From: an uncultured Sphingomonadaceae bacterium
GTDB taxonomy: Bacteria; Pseudomonadota; Alphaproteobacteria; Sphingomonadales; Sphingomonadaceae
Assembly (NCBI GenBank): GCA_937996655.1
Contig: CALKUK010000011.1
Coordinates: forward strand, 248,001-312,000
Direction: 5' to 3'
DNA: 64,000 nt
Part shown: piece after piece, positions 1 through 7,953 of the stretch
Position numbering within the stretch: position 1 is the first letter of the stretch
How the letters are laid out: each line of letters starts with the position of its first letter
Position numbers and translations under genes: made by a program
Notes under the pieces: model-generated
What the model was told of the DNA's origin: nothing
What the model saw: the letters and a program-made list of their open reading frames with translations, nothing else
Database searches by the model: none

Positions 1-89
1 GGCGGCTAGGGTGTTGAGTCAATCATATCTACCAGTTGCAGCGCGGGGGGATCCCCGTCATGACTTGGCGGAAGCAAAGAGAGGATGAC

Positions 90-998
90 ATGGCCGAGTA
101 CAACACAATCAAGGTCGATATCTCCGAAGGTATCCTGACCCTCACGATGAACCGCCCTGACAAGATGAACGCGTTCACCAGCGAAATGATGCAGGAGATG
201 ATTTCTGCGTTCGACCTGGCCGACGAAGACGACTCTGTCCGCGCAGTTATCGTCACGGGCGCTGGCGACCGTGCCTTTTGCGCCGGAGCCGATCTGTCAT
301 CGGGGGCCAAGACCTTTGACTATGCCGATCGGGATGATCGGGACACGAATGCGGGTGCCGTTAACGCCGATGGGACGATCAATCTCAGCCATGAGGATGC
401 CCGCGATGGTGGTGGCCGCCTGACGCTGCGAATCTTCAACTGCAAAAAGCCTGTCATCAGCGCGGTCAATGGCGCGGCGGTTGGCATTGGCATCACTATG
501 CAACTGCCGATGGATTTCCGTCTGGCCAGCACCAATGCCCGTTTCGGCTTTGTATTCGCCCGCCGTGGCATTGTGCCGGAAGCAGCCTCCAGCTGGTTCC
601 TGCCGCGTCTGGTCGGCATCAGCCAAGCGCTTGAATGGTGCTATTCCGGCCGGGTCTTCGGGGCGGAGGAAGCCTTGAAGGGTGGGCTGGTCCGCTCGGT
701 CCATGCCCCAGAGGATTTGATGACGGCGGCACGGGCCCTTGCGCATGAACTGACAGCCGAGAGCGCGCCGGTCTCCATCGCCCTCACGCGTCAGATGATG
801 TGGCGTATGTTGGGCGCGGCGCATCCGATGGAAGCGCACAAGCTTGACAGCCGGGCGATCTGGGCCCGCGGTGCGGCCGGTGATGCCAAAGAAGGCGTGT
901 CCTCGTTCCTTGAAAAGCGTCCTGCGGTGTATCCTGACAAGGTCAGCGAAAACTTCCCGCACTTCTCGCCTTGGATGGATGAACCCAGCTATAGCTGA
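90..998 (+). CDS. Enoyl-CoA hydratase/isomerase (crotonase) family protein
   Basis: A 302-residue crotonase-fold protein, predicted to act on an acyl-CoA thioester in fatty-acid or related catabolism in the cytoplasm. The N-terminal part carries the typical NRPDKMNAF segment and the oxyanion-hole stretch AFCAGADLS (about residues 65-75); the second half has GIVPEAASSWFLPRLVG, where crotonases keep a catalytic acidic residue. I chose the ATG at 90 because a GAGAGGA ribosome-binding site lies 5 bases upstream; the frame is open back to 36 but that part is not family-like. A 24-residue insert rich in Asp and Asn after the oxyanion loop is longer than in short crotonases. The substrate cannot be read from sequence. 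It is monocistronic, ending just before the convergent glycine-zipper gene. Confidence 0.88.
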   Translation: MAEYNTIKVDISEGILTLTMNRPDKMNAFTSEMMQEMISAFDLADEDDSVRAVIVTGAGDRAFCAGADLSSGAKTFDYADRDDRDTNAGAVNADGTINLSHEDARDGGGRLTLRIFNCKKPVISAVNGAAVGIGITMQLPMDFRLASTNARFGFVFARRGIVPEAASSWFLPRLVGISQALEWCYSGRVFGAEEALKGGLVRSVHAPEDLMTAARALAHELTAESAPVSIALTRQMMWRMLGAAHPMEAHKLDSRAIWARGAAGDAKEGVSSFLEKRPAVYPDKVSENFPHFSPWMDEPSYS

Positions 999-1022
999 GT
1001 TCGCCACTCCGGGGAGAGGGTG

Positions 1023-1319
1023 TCAGCGGCAGCGGCGCTTGCTGTCGAGTTCACGCCCGAGCAAGGCGCCCGCTGCGGCGCCAAGGATGGTGCCGGTTGC
1101 ACGGCTGCCATGCGTATCGACGGCACGGCCGAGCAGGGCGCCGCCTGCGGCTCCGACCACGAGGCCGACAGTGCCATCCGATTTGCGGCAATACATCCGG
1201 CCATCGTCCCCCCGCCATTCGCGGGCGCGGTGCCCGTCTCTGGCCTGAGCGGCGGTCGCGGCGACAAATGTCGGCAAGACCATGGCAACGGCGGAAAGGG
1301 TGAGAAGTGTCTTACGCAT
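1023..1319 (-). CDS. Small exported glycine-zipper protein
   Basis: A 98-residue protein with a cleavable signal peptide (hydrophobic core LLTLSAVAMVLP, cleavage after AAQA). It is followed by a short Cys-containing segment and two glycine-zipper stretches, VVGAAGGALLGRAVD and ILGAAAGALLGREL. Such 2TM glycine-zipper proteins are envelope proteins of unproven role, similar to the membrane part of SlyB/Rickettsia 17-kDa antigens but without a lipobox. A GTG at 1322 and an ATG at 1319 are both possible starts; the AAAGGAG upstream is better spaced (7 bases) from the ATG. Nothing in the neighbourhood indicates a partner. Confidence 0.75.
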   Translation of the reverse strand: MRKTLLTLSAVAMVLPTFVAATAAQARDGHRAREWRGDDGRMYCRKSDGTVGLVVGAAGGALLGRAVDTHGSRATGTILGAAAGALLGRELDSKRRCR

Positions 1320-1411
1320 CACATGACTCCTTTGTCTTTATTTCAAGGACTGGAGCCTAGATGCGCGACTCAATCTGAACATTCGGCAACGAACAGGTTG
1401 ATCTGTCGCAT

Positions 1412-2212
1412 TTATTGGTCGCGTCGGGGTGGCCAGGGAATGAAGGACGACGTGCGGCGCAGATAGGCTTCATAGCCCGGCCGGTTCTTTTTCAGGCGAT
1501 GCTCCAACATGGGCACGCCGGACACGCGGGTGAGCAGGAACGTCAGGATGACTGGCCCGATGATGGCAAAGCGACCAGGCCCGGTTTCCGCCGCGACCAG
1601 CCAAATGCCCCACCATGTGCAGGCATCTCCGAAATAATTGGGATGACGGGTGTAACGCCATAGGCCCGTCTCCAGAACTTTCCCCGCATTGCCGGGATTT
1701 GAGAGAAAGGCCTTTAGCTGCGCGTCGCCGACCGTCTCAAAAACGATGCCGGTGATGGCGAGGGCAACGCCAATCCAGCCGACGATACCAATGGAAACGG
1801 GCTCTGCAGCAATCTGGCCTAGTTGTGCAGGCAAGCACACAAGAATGAGGAGCACGCACTGCATGGCAAAAACCTGAAGGAATGAGGCTTTGGCAAAGCT
1901 CCATCCCTTCTTGTTCATCAGGCGGCCCAAGATGGCGGCATAGCGCGGATCCACCCCGTGGGCGCGCCAACGCGCGAACAGGTGGGACGACAGCCTCAGC
2001 CCCCATAGTGTCGTCAAAATAACAAGGAGCGCGCGTCGCACCGGGGTGCCGTCGGTCAGCCAAGCGGATGTGCCCGCCAGAATCACCATGCCTAGGGGCC
2101 AAAAGGCATCAATGACGGAAACGTCACGGATGCGGACACAATAAGCCCAAAGCGCGGTCATCGTTCCCGCCAGAATAATGAAATTGGTGAGTAGCAATTG
2201 GACTGCTGTCAT
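1412..2212 (-). CDS. DUF1295 / steroid 5-alpha-reductase-like membrane protein
   Basis: A 266-residue polytopic membrane protein with about six hydrophobic segments. The C-terminal third holds the family hallmark LWRYTRHPNYFGDACTWWG, followed by a GYEAYLRRTSSFIPWPP tail. This is the DUF1295 family, related to steroid 5-alpha reductases and isoprenylcysteine methyltransferases, which usually bind NADPH or SAM at the membrane. The actual reaction is unknown. The ATG at 2212 begins a hydrophobic N terminus directly. It is read towards the glycine-zipper gene with a 92-base gap, so the two may be co-transcribed, but no functional link is evident. Confidence 0.82.
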   Translation of the reverse strand: MTAVQLLLTNFIILAGTMTALWAYCVRIRDVSVIDAFWPLGMVILAGTSAWLTDGTPVRRALLVILTTLWGLRLSSHLFARWRAHGVDPRYAAILGRLMNKKGWSFAKASFLQVFAMQCVLLILVCLPAQLGQIAAEPVSIGIVGWIGVALAITGIVFETVGDAQLKAFLSNPGNAGKVLETGLWRYTRHPNYFGDACTWWGIWLVAAETGPGRFAIIGPVILTFLLTRVSGVPMLEHRLKKNRPGYEAYLRRTSSFIPWPPRRDQ

Positions 2213-2280
2213 GACGCGTCTCCTCTGGCGCGAATTATCTATGGTTTGAATCGCGTTCTATTTCATCCACGATATCCCCG

Positions 2281-2289
2281 TTATCCACA
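2281..2289 (+). other. Perfect DnaA-box sequence (isolated)
   Basis: TTATCCACA, the exact high-affinity DnaA box, sits in the intergenic region upstream of the DUF1295 gene. No second box or AT-rich unwinding tract is visible beside it, so it is noted as an isolated binding site and not as an origin. Confidence 0.45.
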
Positions 2290-2330
2290 GGTGCAATCCT
2301 GCCATTTTGGTTTGACCGACTCAGCGAGTC

Positions 2331-2660
2331 ATGAGAGCCTTCAAACATGGCCGGAACAAAGAGTTCCTTGAGAAATCAAGAACTTGAAGGGAGGGCTTCG
2401 CCCAAGCAGACAGGTGGCTGAGCGCAAGCGATGCAAACCGAAAGCAAGGGCAGGGTGTTCGCGAAGAGCACCGCAACTCTAGCGCAAGCCATGCAGAAGC
2501 GGAGGATCGGAGAGAACCCCGGGTGAACAGGAGGCCGCAAGGCAAGTGTTTGCCAGCACGCAAAGTCGGCGCAGCAAGAAGCGGATCGGTCGCAAGACCA
2601 TGAAGCGGGAAGCCAAGCCAACCAGCGTAGTGAGGGCCGGCGGCAACGCTGGCCCTCATT
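2331..2660 (+). ncRNA. Large structured-RNA-like intergenic element (candidate HEARO/omega-RNA-type)
   Basis: About 330 bases, purine-rich on the plus strand, with no recognisable protein gene. It folds locally into many short hairpins, several capped by the same GNRA loop GCAA: GCC/GGC at 2534-2543, GGTC/GACC at 2588-2599, and a 12-bp terminal hairpin at 2631-2658 (TGAGGGCC/GGCCCTCA, one G-U pair, then GCG/CGC around GCAA). Further stems: GGAAC/GTTCC 2353-2367, CTTGA/TCAAG 2367-2380, GGGC/GCCC 2393-2403. It begins with ATGAGAGCC, echoed by GTGAGGGCC at the end, and is preceded by GACTCAGCGAGTC. Many GNRA hairpins argue for an RNA. An ATGA or GTGA boundary is, as I recall, described for HEARO RNAs associated with IscB-type elements; that identity is inference. 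The long open frames across it (for instance 2321-2659 minus) are most likely spurious. Confidence 0.5.
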
Positions 2661-2676
2661 TGATTCAGGGGATTAC

Positions 2677-2715
2677 ATGCGTATTTCCCTCAGGAATCTG
2701 CAAACGGGACGTTAA
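2677..2715 (+). other. 12-codon open frame, in frame with and upstream of the GGDEF-EAL gene
   Basis: An ATG at 2677 starts a short frame (MRISLRNLQTGR then TAA at 2713) in the same frame as the downstream GGDEF-EAL gene, which restarts at TTG 2719 only four bases after the stop. The peptide looks like the N terminus of a signalling protein. It is either a leader peptide or the remnant of the original start of the downstream gene, cut off by one stop codon. No ribosome-binding site is convincing for either. Confidence 0.3.
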
Positions 2716-2718
2716 CCA

Positions 2719-4200
2719 TTGTTGGTTACCTCCGCATGCGTGATCGAATTTAATGCCCTTTCCGCTGTGTCGCCTTTGGCGCTTATTGTCCCATTGCTCG
2801 TGTCGAGTGTTGGGCTGCTTGCGGTTCGGTTGCGCAGCACGGCGAAGGAACTTGCCCGGCAAGGGGCGGAGACGTCCTACCTTGCCCATCACGACATGCT
2901 GACCTCTCTGCCAAACCGGCGAAAGCTGGAGGCGGAACTGTTCACGCAGGCGCGGCAGGGTACAAGATCGGGCGCCCGGCTATCTGCAGCTGTCATCAAT
3001 CTCGATCGGTTTAAGGATTTCAATGATACGCTTGGCCACCATGCGGGGGATATGATCTTGCAAGGCGTGGCCCGCCGGTTGCGCGATGGCCTGTTTGAAA
3101 CGGATTTTGTGGCGCGGCTCGGTTCAGATGAATTTGCGGTTCTACGTCATTGTGCCGCCCTATCGGACGCCGATAGCCTTTCGTTCCAGATTATGGCGAC
3201 CTTTGCGGAACCCTTTGACGTCAATGGCCATATGTTTGATCTAGCGGCCTCCGTGGGTGTCGCCACGGCGACGTCAGATCGGGCGGTGGAAGATCTCATC
3301 CGCGATGCGGACATCGCCATGCACGAGGCGAAGGTCCGCAATCGGGGCGGTGTCGTCCGCTTCGCACCGGCGATGGCGGCGCAAATCGAGAGCCGCCGAG
3401 CCCTTGAAAACGATCTGCGGCAGGCGATTTCCAAGGGCGAGCTTGTCCTGCATTATCAGCCCATCATTGACGCTGGGTCCGGGCTGATCAGCTCTGTTGA
3501 GGCCTTGCTGCGCTGGGCATCTCCAAAACACGGCACTGTCCCGCCGGACATTTTCGTCCCGCTGGCAGAGGATTGCGGGCTGATGGCCGAGATCGGCCGG
3601 TTTGTGATCGACCAGGCAGTGCAGGACAGCCGACGCTGGCCAGCGATTACGACGGCGATCAACGTCTCAGTGGTCCAGCTCAAATCCGCCTCGGTGCTGC
3701 AAGATCTGTTGGAGCCGACCCGCACACACGGTGTGTCGCCAACCAACATCACGCTCGAAATCACCGAATCCATCTTGATGACGAATGATCCGCGCACGGT
3801 GCGGACGCTCAACATCCTGAAAGACCATGGTTTTGGTCTGTCGCTCGATGATTTCGGCACGGGCTATGCGAGCCTTGCCTACATCCGCGATTTTCCGTTC
3901 GATAAGCTAAAGATCGACCGCAGCTATGTCTCCGCGGTGGAGGCCAATCCTCGCGGCGCAGAAATGATTCGCGCGATCGTCGGTTTTGGCCGCATCCTCG
4001 GGCGCGAAATCATCGCCGAAGGTGTAGAAACCGAGGCCGAACTGGCCGTGATGAAAGACGTGGGCGTCTCTCACCTTCAGGGCTTCCTCTTCGCCCGCCC
4101 GATGGCCGCCGCCCATATCGAAGCTCTTGTCGCAGCCAGCGAAAGCCTGTCGGACCTGCGTCCGACCGGCATCCGCCCGATTTTGCGACGCGTGTCTTAA
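2719..4200 (+). CDS. Membrane-anchored GGDEF-EAL protein (c-di-GMP signalling)
   Basis: A 493-residue protein with one predicted membrane helix (about 16-36), a GGDEF domain (about 50-215) and an EAL domain (about 235-475). The cyclase signature reads GSDEF instead of GGDEF, so diguanylate cyclase activity is doubtful. The EAL domain looks intact: EALLRW, the INVSV asparagine, LEITES, LDDFGTGYASL, KIDRSYV and AEGVETEAEL are all present, so c-di-GMP phosphodiesterase activity is likely. No sensory domain remains in front of the helix, and the only available start is TTG at 2719 (or GTG at 2740), right behind an in-frame stop. The gene may therefore be N-terminally shortened. Its last 4 bases overlap the convergent aldehyde dehydrogenase. 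Confidence 0.88.
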   Translation: MLVTSACVIEFNALSAVSPLALIVPLLVSSVGLLAVRLRSTAKELARQGAETSYLAHHDMLTSLPNRRKLEAELFTQARQGTRSGARLSAAVINLDRFKDFNDTLGHHAGDMILQGVARRLRDGLFETDFVARLGSDEFAVLRHCAALSDADSLSFQIMATFAEPFDVNGHMFDLAASVGVATATSDRAVEDLIRDADIAMHEAKVRNRGGVVRFAPAMAAQIESRRALENDLRQAISKGELVLHYQPIIDAGSGLISSVEALLRWASPKHGTVPPDIFVPLAEDCGLMAEIGRFVIDQAVQDSRRWPAITTAINVSVVQLKSASVLQDLLEPTRTHGVSPTNITLEITESILMTNDPRTVRTLNILKDHGFGLSLDDFGTGYASLAYIRDFPFDKLKIDRSYVSAVEANPRGAEMIRAIVGFGRILGREIIAEGVETEAELAVMKDVGVSHLQGFLFARPMAAAHIEALVAASESLSDLRPTGIRPILRRVS

Positions 4201-5627
4201 GCCTTGAAGTCGCGCGCAATGGAGGACTTGGTCGTCTTTCCATAAGGCGGCATGAGCCCGGCCAGCTTCGACACGTTGATCTTCGGCTGATGATACACGC
4301 TCTTTGCGTGGCTAAAGGTCTTGAACCCGTCATGCCCATGGTAAGACCCCATGCCTGAGGGGCCGACGCCGCCAAAAGGCAGATCTTCCATAGAGACATG
4401 GAATACCACGTCATTGACGGTCGCCCCGCCGGAGATTGTGCGATCCAGCACGGTCCGCTTTTCCCCGTCATCTTCCCCGAAATAGTAAAGGCCGAGCGGA
4501 CGGTCATGCGCGTTGACGTAAGAGATTGCCTCTTCAACGCGTTCATAGGTTTTGATCGGCAGAACAGGGCCGAAAATTTCCTCCTGCATCACCTTCATAT
4601 CGTCGGTCGGGTTGCGGACGAGGTAGAGCGGCATTTTGTTGCCGTTGGAGGCGGAAAAGTCTTCATTGGCGGGGTTAACTTCGACGATCTCCGCACCCTT
4701 TTCCCGCGCGTCATCGAGATAGCCGTTGAGCCGGTCGCGGTGGCGCGCGTTGATGACAGAGGTATAGTCCGGATTGTCCAGAAGCGTCGGGTACATGACG
4801 GACACGCCCTTCTGCAGCCCGGCGACGACCTCGGCCTCCTGTTCCTTCGGCACCATCAGATAATCCGGTGCGAGGCAGATTTGCCCCGCGTTCAACATCT
4901 TGCCGAGCGCAATGCGCTGGGTGGCTGTTTCAATATTGGCAGACCGACCGAGGATCGTGGGGGATTTCCCTCCCAACTCCAGCGTCACAGGTGTCAGATT
5001 GTCAGCGGCGGCGTGCAAGATATGCTTGCCCACCCCGGTCGCGCCGGTGAAAAGGATGTGATCAAAGGGTAGACCGGCAAAAGCCTGCCCGACATCCGGG
5101 CCGCCCGAGAAGAACGCGGCTTCCTCTTCCGAGAAATATTGCGGTCCGACGGTCTCAAACAATTCGGCCACGGTCGGCGTATATTCGGACGATTTGACCA
5201 TCACGCGGTTCCCGGCAGCAAAAGCGCCCGTCAGCGGGCCCATAGTCAGTTGGACTGGGAAGTTCCAAGGCGAGATGATGCCGACCACACCTTTCGGCTG
5301 ATATTCAACCACCGCCTTTGCGCCGAGCAGGCCGAGTGGAAACTCTGCCTTGCGCTTTTCAGGCTTCATCCATTGGTCGACCTGCTTGATCGTCGCCTTG
5401 ATGACGCGGATGGAGGCGGTGATGTCAGTCATCATAGACTGCTCGTGGCTGCGATGACCAAAGTCTTCGGACATGGCCTTGCAGAATGCCTCCCCATGGT
5501 CGACGAGCATTGCGATAGCGCGCTTCAGGCGGTCCTTGCGGATAGCCGCCGATACCGGCAGTTCTGCGGTAAAGGCAGCGCGCTGTGCGGTGAGCACGGC
5601 AAGCATCTGATCACGGGTGACGGCCAT
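4197..5627 (-). CDS. Coniferyl-aldehyde-dehydrogenase-type NAD(P)+ aldehyde dehydrogenase
   Basis: A 476-residue class-3-like aldehyde dehydrogenase that oxidises an aldehyde to the acid with NAD(P)+. The Rossmann part carries VVGIISPWNFPVQL and FTGATGVGK; the general-base Glu lies in LELGGKSP (near residue 217) and the catalytic Cys in NAGQICLAPDY (near 250); EEIFGPVLP and LPFGGVGPSGMG follow. Its overall form, with the PPYGK C-terminal end, fits the coniferyl aldehyde dehydrogenase branch, but these enzymes are promiscuous and the true substrate may be another aromatic or medium-chain aldehyde. The start is supported by AGGGGAG before the ATG. It overlaps the GGDEF-EAL gene tail to tail. 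Confidence 0.85.
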   Translation of the reverse strand: MAVTRDQMLAVLTAQRAAFTAELPVSAAIRKDRLKRAIAMLVDHGEAFCKAMSEDFGHRSHEQSMMTDITASIRVIKATIKQVDQWMKPEKRKAEFPLGLLGAKAVVEYQPKGVVGIISPWNFPVQLTMGPLTGAFAAGNRVMVKSSEYTPTVAELFETVGPQYFSEEEAAFFSGGPDVGQAFAGLPFDHILFTGATGVGKHILHAAADNLTPVTLELGGKSPTILGRSANIETATQRIALGKMLNAGQICLAPDYLMVPKEQEAEVVAGLQKGVSVMYPTLLDNPDYTSVINARHRDRLNGYLDDAREKGAEIVEVNPANEDFSASNGNKMPLYLVRNPTDDMKVMQEEIFGPVLPIKTYERVEEAISYVNAHDRPLGLYYFGEDDGEKRTVLDRTISGGATVNDVVFHVSMEDLPFGGVGPSGMGSYHGHDGFKTFSHAKSVYHQPKINVSKLAGLMPPYGKTTKSSIARDFKA

Positions 5628-5945
5628 AATTTAAACTCCCCTTAGTCTCTTTTGCGGTCATGATGACGGAGCAGGGGGATGAGCGCAATAGATCAGTTGC
5701 AATGAAGGATGTGTCTTGCCCCTCCTGTGCTGTTGGCGGACAATTTGCTGTCTGGCCAAGGCATTAGGGCGTTGTCTGAAATGAGGGGGAGCCAAATGCG
5801 TTTCCTTGCTGTATAGGACGGGCAGAACCGGTTGCCACGTGGTTGGCACCGGACGGTTTTTCCGCCTGGTTGGGGTGTCTGTTGGGGGGTCGGCAAGGGC
5901 TGATCGTCGGTAGGATGCGACAGCCACACTGATATTGCGAGACAC
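5628..5945. other. Intergenic region between divergent genes
   Basis: About 318 bases separate the aldehyde dehydrogenase from the divergent helicase gene, so promoters for both should lie here. I find no convincing palindrome, riboswitch-like fold or small gene. Open frames on the minus strand read as Pro/Arg-rich noise. Confidence 0.5.
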
Positions 5946-7817
5946 ATGCCCTTTTCCAAACTTCCGCCCGCGCTCTCCGAAGCGCTGAGCGCTCATGGCT
6001 ATACCTCCCTGACACCTGTCCAGACCGCCGTTATCGAAGACGAAGCGCGCGGCCGGGACATGGTCGTCTCCGCTCAAACTGGCTCCGGCAAGACCGTCGC
6101 CTTCGGGCTGGCGTTGGCGGATGACCTGCTGACCGACGAGCGCGGCCTCCCCGTGGCTGAAAAGCCGTTGGCGCTGATCATTGCACCGACGCGTGAATTG
6201 GCGTTGCAGGTCAGCCGTGAACTGATGTGGCTCTATGCCAAAGCCGGTGCGCGTATCGCGACCTGTGTCGGCGGCATGGATGCCTCCAAGGAGCGCCGGT
6301 CGCTGCATCACGGCGCGCATATCGTTGTCGGGACGCCAGGCCGCCTGCGCGACCATCTGGAACGTGGCGCGCTAGACCTGTCCTGCCTGAAGGGCGTTGT
6401 CCTCGATGAAGCGGATGAAATGCTCGACATGGGCTTCCGCGATGATCTTGAAGAAATTCTCGACGCCAGCCCAGCGGAACGCCGCACGCTGCTGTTCTCG
6501 GCTACGATGCCGAAGCCCATCGTGTCTCTGGCAAAGCGATATCAACGCGATGCGCTGCGTATCTCGACCGTGGGCGAAGACCGTGGGCACGGCGACATCA
6601 GCTATCAAGTGGCGACTGTTGCCCCGGCTGAAATCGAACAGGCTGTCGTCAACCTTCTGCGCTTTCATGAGGCCGAAACAGCCATGCTGTTCTGCGCCAC
6701 GCGCGACAATGTCCGCCGGCTGCATGCGACGCTGCAAGAGCGGGGCTTCGCGGTTGTGGCGCTGTCAGGGGAACATAGTCAGAGCGAGCGCAACAATGCG
6801 TTGCAGGCGCTGCGCGACCGTCGGGCGCGGGTTTGTGTTGCGACGGACGTGGCCGCACGCGGGATCGATTTACCCACACTTAGCCTTGTCGTTCACGTAG
6901 AAATTCCGCGGGATGCCGAAGCGCTTCAGCACCGCTCCGGCCGCACGGGCCGCGCGGGTAAGAAGGGCGTTGCCGTGCTGATCGTGCCCTATCCCCGCCG
7001 TCGTCGCGTTGAATCGATGCTGCGTGGCGCGCGCATCAACGCAGAGTGGATCGACACACCGACGCCGGAAGATATCCGCCTGAAAGATCGGGAGCGCCTG
7101 ATGGCTGCGCTTCTCGCTCCAGCGGAGGTCGATGATGAGGACCGGACGTTGGCATCGCAGTTGCTTGGGCAGCGCAGTGCGGAAGACATTGCGGCGGCCT
7201 ATGTGCAAATGCACCGTGCCGCCATGCCGCAGGCCGAAGAGTTGATCGTCGGCGGCGGCAATGCCCGCGCCGATGGTAAGCCCGACCATCACCGCGATGG
7301 ATTCGAAGATGTCGTCTGGTTCCGCATGGATATCGGTCGCCGTCAGAATGCCGACCCGCGCTGGATTTTGCCTGTGCTCTGTCGCCGTGGCCACATCACC
7401 AAGAATGAAATCGGCGCGATCCGCATTGCGGCCACCGAAACGCATTTTCAGGTGCCGCGCCGGATTGCCGACAAGTTCATGAATGCGCTGGCCCGTACCG
7501 CCAACATCGACGGTGAAGACGAAAGCGGCATCCGCATCGAACCCGCCGAAGGCACCCCACGTGACGCCGCGCGCGAACATAAAAAGCGTGGCGATGGCCC
7601 ACGCGCCCCCCGCCCGGAAGGGGATCGTGGGCCCCGTCCGGACCGTGGCCCGCGCCCGGAAGGCAATTTTGTCCCCCGCCCGGATCGTGGCCCACGTCCC
7701 GATCGTGGTCCGCGCCCAGAGGGAGACCGGGGACCCCGCGCAGATCGTGGTCCAAGGCCCGCCCCCTCGCAGGCCCGCCCGTTCCGCAAGGGGCCGCCAA
7801 AGGGCCGGCGGCCCTAA
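5946..7817 (+). CDS. DEAD-box RNA helicase with DbpA-type C-terminal domain and RG/RP-rich tail
   Basis: A 623-residue ATP-dependent RNA helicase. Motifs in order: Q motif (SLTPVQ), AQTGSGKT, PTRELALQ, LDEADEMLDMGF, FSATM, CATDVAARGIDLP and HRSGRTGRAG. A DbpA-like RNA-binding domain follows (about 450-520, VWFRMDIGRRQNADPRW...), of the kind that directs DbpA/DeaD proteins to structured RNA. The last 75 residues are a basic low-complexity tail of repeated GPRPDR and GPRPEG units. The fold assignment is firm; whether it serves ribosome assembly, cold adaptation or mRNA decay is not shown. The ATG at 5946 starts directly on the Q-motif region. No obvious strong ribosome-binding site is seen. Confidence 0.9.
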   Translation: MPFSKLPPALSEALSAHGYTSLTPVQTAVIEDEARGRDMVVSAQTGSGKTVAFGLALADDLLTDERGLPVAEKPLALIIAPTRELALQVSRELMWLYAKAGARIATCVGGMDASKERRSLHHGAHIVVGTPGRLRDHLERGALDLSCLKGVVLDEADEMLDMGFRDDLEEILDASPAERRTLLFSATMPKPIVSLAKRYQRDALRISTVGEDRGHGDISYQVATVAPAEIEQAVVNLLRFHEAETAMLFCATRDNVRRLHATLQERGFAVVALSGEHSQSERNNALQALRDRRARVCVATDVAARGIDLPTLSLVVHVEIPRDAEALQHRSGRTGRAGKKGVAVLIVPYPRRRRVESMLRGARINAEWIDTPTPEDIRLKDRERLMAALLAPAEVDDEDRTLASQLLGQRSAEDIAAAYVQMHRAAMPQAEELIVGGGNARADGKPDHHRDGFEDVVWFRMDIGRRQNADPRWILPVLCRRGHITKNEIGAIRIAATETHFQVPRRIADKFMNALARTANIDGEDESGIRIEPAEGTPRDAAREHKKRGDGPRAPRPEGDRGPRPDRGPRPEGNFVPRPDRGPRPDRGPRPEGDRGPRADRGPRPAPSQARPFRKGPPKGRRP

Positions 7818-7953
7818 TCGGCGGGAATCGGGCTTTTCCGGTTTCACTGCGGGCAATCCGGCCATTGTCGGCCGGAATTGTGGGGACAGGGGATGCATCG
7901 CTGCCACGGCTGTGCAATTTCAGGCGATATAATCGCCGGAGAGAGGACGCCCC

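Noticed and set aside
1..89. Upstream extension of the crotonase (frame open from 36)
   Set aside because: Those 18 residues do not resemble the family and the ribosome-binding site belongs to ATG 90.
2281..2289. Perfect DnaA box as a possible origin of replication
   Set aside because: Single box, no neighbouring boxes or unwinding element, not next to dnaA or other origin-linked genes.
2321..2659. 112-residue open frame on the minus strand and a 65-residue one on the plus strand
   Set aside because: They run across the hairpin-rich element, have Leu/Ser/Arg-rich composition without a ribosome-binding site, and are better explained as by-products of a structured RNA.
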